A stretch of DNA of 64,000 nucleotides from Bacteroidales bacterium. GTDB taxonomy: Bacteria; Bacteroidota; Bacteroidia; Bacteroidales; F082. The stretch lies in NCBI GenBank assembly GCA_029983675.1, contig JASBYY010000004.1, positions 10,896 to 74,895 of the forward strand. Reading direction: 5' to 3'. The position numbers and the translations under genes were made by a program. The notes below the pieces were generated by a model. It had not been told where the DNA came from, did no database searches, and worked only from the letters and a program-made list of their open reading frames with translations. This document shows, in pieces, positions 60,036 to 64,000 of this stretch (position 1 is its first letter; each line of letters opens with the position of its first letter).

Positions 60036-61268
60036 ATGGAAAAAAGAGTAGTAATAACTGGAATGGGAATTGTTTCACCCGTAGGTAACGACATTCCCTC
60101 CTTTTGGAACAATCTGGTAAACGGTGTCAGTGGCATCGACTTTATTCACAGTTTAGAGCACAACGACACTCCCGTCAAAGTCGCCGGAGAAGTCAAGGAT
60201 TTCGATCCTGAGAAAGACGGTGTCGCCTCCGCTTTTTCGCGTCGTAACGACCGTTTCTCCATCTTTGCCTTGGCAGCAGCCAACCAAGCCATGAAAGGCA
60301 ATGAGCTTAATCTCGACCCGTCACGTTTTGGCGTTTATGTGGGTTCGGGCATTGGCGGATTCGACACCAATCTGCGCGAATCGAAGAAACTGTTCGACGA
60401 AGGTGCCAAATGGGTCTCTCCCTTGATGATACCGAGCATGATCTCAAATATGGCGGCTGGAAACATCGCCATCGCACATAACGCACAAGGCGTGTGCCTG
60501 CCTATCGTCACAGCCTGCGCCACCGGCACACACTCCATTGGCGAGGCCTATCGTGCCATTAAGCACGGTTATGCCGACGCCATCCTTTCCGGCGGCAGTG
60601 AGGCGGCTATCAACGAGCTTGCTTTGGCCGGTTTCTGCAACAGCAAGGCACTCTCGAAAGCCGAAGATCCAAAACTGGCTTCGCTTCCTTTTGACAAACG
60701 TCGTCAAGGCTTTGTCATTGCAGAAGGCGCTGGCATCCTGTTACTTGAGGAATACGAACACGCCAAGGCGCGTCATGCCACTATTTATGCTGAAATATGC
60801 GGCTATGGCAACACCTGCGATGCCTTCCACGTCACCGCACCGCGCAGCGACGGCTCCACCGCCGCAAGGGCCATCAGCATAGCTTTGGAAGAAGCCCATT
60901 ACACTTCCGACGATGTGCTTTATATTAATGCACATGGCACGGGAACACCTTTGAACGACAGCTCAGAGACTTTGGCCATCAAATTGGCACTCGGCGAAGA
61001 AGAAGCCCGCAAAGCCCATATCAGCTCCACAAAATCCATGACGGGACACCTGCTCGGTGCTACCGGAGCCGTGGAAATCATCGCTTCGGTATTGGCTTTA
61101 CGCGACGGCACCGTTCCTCCCACCATCGGTTTGGACGATCCTGATCCGGAATGCGACCTTAACTATACTCCAAAAAAGGCGGAGAAAGCCAATTTGACCA
61201 TTGCCATTTCCGAATCACTTGGTTTTGGTGGTCACAACGCTTGTGTCGCCCTCAGAAAAGTCGAATAA
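60036..61268 (+). CDS. Beta-ketoacyl-ACP synthase II (FabF-like)
   Basis: A 410-residue elongating condensing enzyme. It opens KRVVITGMGIVSPVGNDIPS. The active-site Cys is in VTACATGTHSIG, and the two His are in NAHGTGTPLND and KSMTGHLLGATGA. It adds two-carbon units from malonyl-ACP. It lies 77 bases after fabH without a visible new promoter. Confidence 0.95.
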   Translation: MEKRVVITGMGIVSPVGNDIPSFWNNLVNGVSGIDFIHSLEHNDTPVKVAGEVKDFDPEKDGVASAFSRRNDRFSIFALAAANQAMKGNELNLDPSRFGVYVGSGIGGFDTNLRESKKLFDEGAKWVSPLMIPSMISNMAAGNIAIAHNAQGVCLPIVTACATGTHSIGEAYRAIKHGYADAILSGGSEAAINELALAGFCNSKALSKAEDPKLASLPFDKRRQGFVIAEGAGILLLEEYEHAKARHATIYAEICGYGNTCDAFHVTAPRSDGSTAARAISIALEEAHYTSDDVLYINAHGTGTPLNDSSETLAIKLALGEEEARKAHISSTKSMTGHLLGATGAVEIIASVLALRDGTVPPTIGLDDPDPECDLNYTPKKAEKANLTIAISESLGFGGHNACVALRKVE

Positions 61269-61341
61269 TGGAAACTGCGTTTTCACAGAACGGTCTTAAT
61301 CACATATTTTGCTATTAAATAACACATTAAACCATACGAAT

Positions 61342-61773
61342 ATGACAAAAGAAGAAATCAAAGAAGTGCTTCCGCACCGCGAGCCTATGCTGCTGGTTGA
61401 TGAGATGGAAATCGACGACAACCATGTCGCTCATGCCAAGTATCATGTCAATGGTGACGAGTTCTTCCTGCAAGGACACTTCCCCGGCGAACCGGTTGTC
61501 CCCGGCGTCATTCTGTGCGAAATCATGGCGCAATCCTGTGCCCTACTTATGAAAGATGATCTTGCCGGTCATCTGCCGCTGTACACCGGTATTAACAACG
61601 TGCGGTTCAAGTCGTCGGTGCTTCCTGGCGACACCGCCATTATCGAGGCTCAGCTCACTGGACACAAAGCCAATATTTATATCTGTCAAGCCAAACTGAC
61701 TGTTGGTGATAGGCTGTGTGTCAGAGGCGAGTTGTCATTTGCCTTGGTGCCGGACAATAGAAAGAACAAATAA
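61342..61773 (+). CDS. 3-hydroxyacyl-ACP dehydratase (FabZ-like)
   Basis: A 143-residue hot-dog-fold dehydratase. Catalytic His in LQGHFPGEPVVPG and Glu in VILCEIMAQSC. It opens MTKEEIKEVLPHREPMLLVD. I used ATG 61342 rather than 61309 because it begins at the family start. Co-transcribed with fabF by position. Confidence 0.93.
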   Translation: MTKEEIKEVLPHREPMLLVDEMEIDDNHVAHAKYHVNGDEFFLQGHFPGEPVVPGVILCEIMAQSCALLMKDDLAGHLPLYTGINNVRFKSSVLPGDTAIIEAQLTGHKANIYICQAKLTVGDRLCVRGELSFALVPDNRKNK

Positions 61774-61883
61774 GAGTTATTGACTTGAGAAATGGCGATG
61801 TATGATGGCGCAGCTTTCCGCTTTGGCCTGTCATCCATCGCCGCACCCTCTCCAACAAAGAATAAACGCATTATTTTTCAGAC

Positions 61884-62765
61884 ATGGAAAAAACATATCA
61901 AATTGTAGCATTAGCGAAACAGGTTCCTGACACCCGCAATGTCGGAAAAGATGTCATGAAGGAAGACGGAACCATCAACCGTGCCGCCTTGCCGGCCATT
62001 TTCAATCCCGAAGACCTTCTCGGTCTTGAAATGGCGTTAAAGGCAAAAGAGCAGCTCAAAAATGCCAAGGTGACCGTTGTCACCATGGGTCCAAACCGTG
62101 CCGCTGACATTGTCCGCGAAGCCATCTACCGTGGTGCTGACGACGGTTTTGTGATCAGCGACCGCAAGTTTGCCGGCTCCGACACCTTGGCAACGTCATA
62201 CGCCATCTCGCTTGCCATTCGTAAGCTCGGCCATGTTGACCTGATTTTCGGTGGACGTCAAGCTATCGATGGCGACACCGCCCAAGTTGGTCCGCAGATT
62301 GCCGAGAAACTCGGTCTGCCTCAGATTACCTATGCCGAGGAGCTTGTAGCACTTGACTCCGATAGCATTACCATCAAAAGACGCATCAAAGACGGTGTAG
62401 AAGTTGTGAAAAGCCCCATGCCCGTTTTAGTTACCGTTCACGGCAACGCGCCTGTCTGCCGCCCCCGTATTGCAAAGCAACTGCTCAAATACAAGAAAGC
62501 CTGCATTCCCGGCGAAGCCACCGCTGACAACCAGGCGGTCTGCGAAGAAATGTGGACCAAACGCCCCTATCTGAAACTTGGCGAATGGCATGCCGACGAC
62601 CTGAATCCCGACGAAAGCCGTCTCGGTCTGTCCGGCTCTCCCACCAAGGTAATGGCCATCGAAAACGTGGTGCTGGTCGGCAAGGAAAACAAACAAATCA
62701 ATACTGATGAAAAGAGCATCAACGAATTGGTGCAGGAACTCGTCAAGACCCATATCATCGGATAA
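61884..62765 (+). CDS. etfB: Electron transfer flavoprotein, beta subunit
   Basis: A 293-residue EtfB: YQIVALAKQVPDTRNV at the start, NPEDLLGLEMALKAKE, TMGPNRAADIVREAIYRGAD and GGRQAIDGDTAQVGPQIAEKLG are family blocks (AMP/FAD site). It carries electrons from or to acyl-CoA dehydrogenases or related flavoenzymes. It is separated from etfA by an acyl carrier protein gene, which is unusual. Confidence 0.94.
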   Translation: MEKTYQIVALAKQVPDTRNVGKDVMKEDGTINRAALPAIFNPEDLLGLEMALKAKEQLKNAKVTVVTMGPNRAADIVREAIYRGADDGFVISDRKFAGSDTLATSYAISLAIRKLGHVDLIFGGRQAIDGDTAQVGPQIAEKLGLPQITYAEELVALDSDSITIKRRIKDGVEVVKSPMPVLVTVHGNAPVCRPRIAKQLLKYKKACIPGEATADNQAVCEEMWTKRPYLKLGEWHADDLNPDESRLGLSGSPTKVMAIENVVLVGKENKQINTDEKSINELVQELVKTHIIG

Positions 62766-62791
62766 TCACAAACCATCAAAAGACAACAACC

Positions 62792-63028
62792 ATGACAGAA
62801 ATAAATGAAAAAGTCAAGGGCATCATTGCCAACAAATTAGGCATCAATGCCGCTGAAATCACGGAAAACTCCAATTTCGCCAACGACCTCGGTGCCGATT
62901 CATTGGATATCGTTGAAATCATCATGGAACTCGAAAAGGAATTCAACATTGAGTTGGGCGACAGCGAGACCGAAACCATCGTCACGGTAGGTGATGCCAT
63001 CAAACACATACAGTCGAAATTGAATTAA
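62792..63028 (+). CDS. Acyl carrier protein
   Basis: A 78-residue ACP with the phosphopantetheine Ser in LGADSLDIVEI. Normal length and acidity. It lies 26 bases after etfB and 7 before etfA, so it belongs to the operon. It may be a second ACP dedicated to this cluster, as the housekeeping acpP usually sits beside fabF or fabD. Confidence 0.95.
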   Translation: MTEINEKVKGIIANKLGINAAEITENSNFANDLGADSLDIVEIIMELEKEFNIELGDSETETIVTVGDAIKHIQSKLN

Positions 63029-63035
63029 TAGCGCC

Positions 63036-64000
63036 ATGACAGAAAACAAGCATTCCATATTGGTTTACTGCGAAGTCACCGAAAAAAAGGAAATCGCCGA
63101 TGTAAGCCTTGAATTGTGTTCAAAAGCCTCACAACTGGCACAACAGACACACGGACGTGTCGAAGCCCTCGTCATCAGCGACGGTATTGACGATGTCACT
63201 GCCATGTTGGCTCCTTTCGGTGTCGAACTCATTCACTACGCCAAGGACGCCCGACTTACGCACTATCAAACCCTTCCCCACTTTGCCATTGCGAGCAAAT
63301 ATATCGAGGAAAACCAGCCTGAGATTGTGCTGTTTGGTGCCACACCGGTAGGCCGCGACCTTGCTCCTCGCGTTGCATCATATCTCCGCTGCGGTTTGAC
63401 AGCCGACTGCACCAGTCTGAAAATCGGCGACTACACCGATGCCAAGACCGGCACGACCTACGCTAACATTCTGTATCAGATTCGTCCTGCTTTCGGCGGC
63501 AACATCATCGCCACCATCGTCACACCCAACACGCGCCCACAGATGGCCACCGTTCGCGAAGGCGTGATGAAAAAAGATTGCGTCGTCCCCGCATCGAAAT
63601 GCGAAATCGACATGCTCGACTGCAAGCACTATCTCACAGAAAACGACTTCTGCCTCAAAACCCTGAGCCGTCAGATCGAAGAACAGAAGATCAATATCAA
63701 GAACGCCAATATCATCGTTTCGGGTGGCTATGGCATGGGAGGAAAAGAAAACTTCGCCTTGCTTCATGAGCTTGCCGACCTTATCGGTGGTGAAGTCGCC
63801 GCCACCCGTGCAGCCGTCGATGCCGGATTCTGCGAAGGCGAACGGCAAGTCGGTCAAACGGGAGTTACGGTACGTCCGAAACTCTATATCGCTTGTGGCA
63901 TCTCTGGTGCCGTACAACACCGTGCCGGCATGGAAGAGTCTTCAAAGATCATCTCTATCAACACCGACCCCAACGCCCCCATCAACAGCATTGCCGACTA
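63036..64000 (+). CDS. etfA: Electron transfer flavoprotein, alpha subunit, 3' end cut by window
   Basis: At least 321 residues of EtfA: opening HSILVYCEVTEKKEIADVSLEL, then NQPEIVLFGATPVGRDLAPRVA, the FAD domain with NIIVSGGYGMGGKENF, GQTGVTVRPKLYIACGISGAVQHRAGM and INTDPNAPI. It continues past the right edge, missing only the last few residues. What follows is not visible; an acyl-CoA or acyl-ACP dehydrogenase would be expected. Confidence 0.95.
   Translation, partial: MTENKHSILVYCEVTEKKEIADVSLELCSKASQLAQQTHGRVEALVISDGIDDVTAMLAPFGVELIHYAKDARLTHYQTLPHFAIASKYIEENQPEIVLFGATPVGRDLAPRVASYLRCGLTADCTSLKIGDYTDAKTGTTYANILYQIRPAFGGNIIATIVTPNTRPQMATVREGVMKKDCVVPASKCEIDMLDCKHYLTENDFCLKTLSRQIEEQKINIKNANIIVSGGYGMGGKENFALLHELADLIGGEVAATRAAVDAGFCEGERQVGQTGVTVRPKLYIACGISGAVQHRAGMEESSKIISINTDPNAPINSIAD

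Overview
The window comes from a Bacteroidota chromosome, most likely order Bacteroidales. Four signs point there. At least two dozen genes have the Bacteroidota -7 box TAnnTTTG a short distance upstream, and Shine-Dalgarno sites are weak or absent. The families are typical of the group: C10 (streptopain-like) protease, LytTR membrane regulator, M13 lipoprotein peptidase, membrane pyrophosphatase, GH29 fucosidase. Many small lipoproteins carry a Bacteroidota-style lipobox. Genes are in short operons with divergent promoters. I cannot name the species. No insertion sequence, rRNA or prophage is visible. Two tRNA genes (Ser-GCT, Pro-TGG) sit near 49.8 kb.

Layout. 1-5.6 kb: truncated C10 protease; operon of an NSS transporter, a helix-hairpin-helix protein and a secreted GATase-like protein; upp. 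6-9.4 kb: sigma-54 response regulator, coiled-coil lipoprotein, WalJ-like metallo-hydrolase. 9.5-12.1 kb: agmatinase-family protein, a small A1S_2505-like protein, nicotinate phosphoribosyltransferase. 12.5-18.5 kb: topoisomerase III and two cation/proton antiporters.

18.67-32.2 kb is the accessory centrepiece: a complete type III-B (Cmr) CRISPR locus on the minus strand. In order of transcription it holds a Cas6-like protein, a DHH phosphodiesterase (NrN-like), a CorA-like membrane protein, a small membrane-anchored coiled-coil protein, Cmr1, an HD-less Cas10, Cmr3-Cmr6, a reverse transcriptase-Cas1 fusion, Cas2, a leader, and an array of 13 repeats (one broken) and 12 spacers. CorA plus NrN next to an HD-less Cas10 is the arrangement known from Bacteroides fragilis, where Cas10 makes SAM-AMP. 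I therefore infer this messenger here: Cas10 senses target RNA and signals to CorA at the membrane, and NrN clears the signal. The coiled-coil protein, whose start overlaps the corA stop (ATGA), is the part I cannot assign and the best candidate for something undescribed.

32.3-41 kb: membrane pyrophosphatase; a five-gene operon (bifunctional nuclease, nucleoside transporter, acidic protein, thyA, folA); divergent truA and aat; sirtuin. 41.1-47.9 kb: GH29 alpha-fucosidase, divergent from a galactose operon (galK, nucleotidyltransferase, galM, MFS transporter) with no galT in view. 48-51 kb: MauE/thioredoxin-like protein, small Cys-rich lipoproteins, tRNAs, a Crp-family regulator. 51-58 kb: dnaX, M13 peptidase, acyltransferase, CYTH protein, an unknown membrane protein. 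58-64 kb: LytTR regulator, divergent from a lipid cluster fabH-fabF-fabZ-etfB-acp-etfA (cut by the window edge). That cluster mixes fatty-acid synthesis with an electron-transfer flavoprotein and a private acyl carrier protein.
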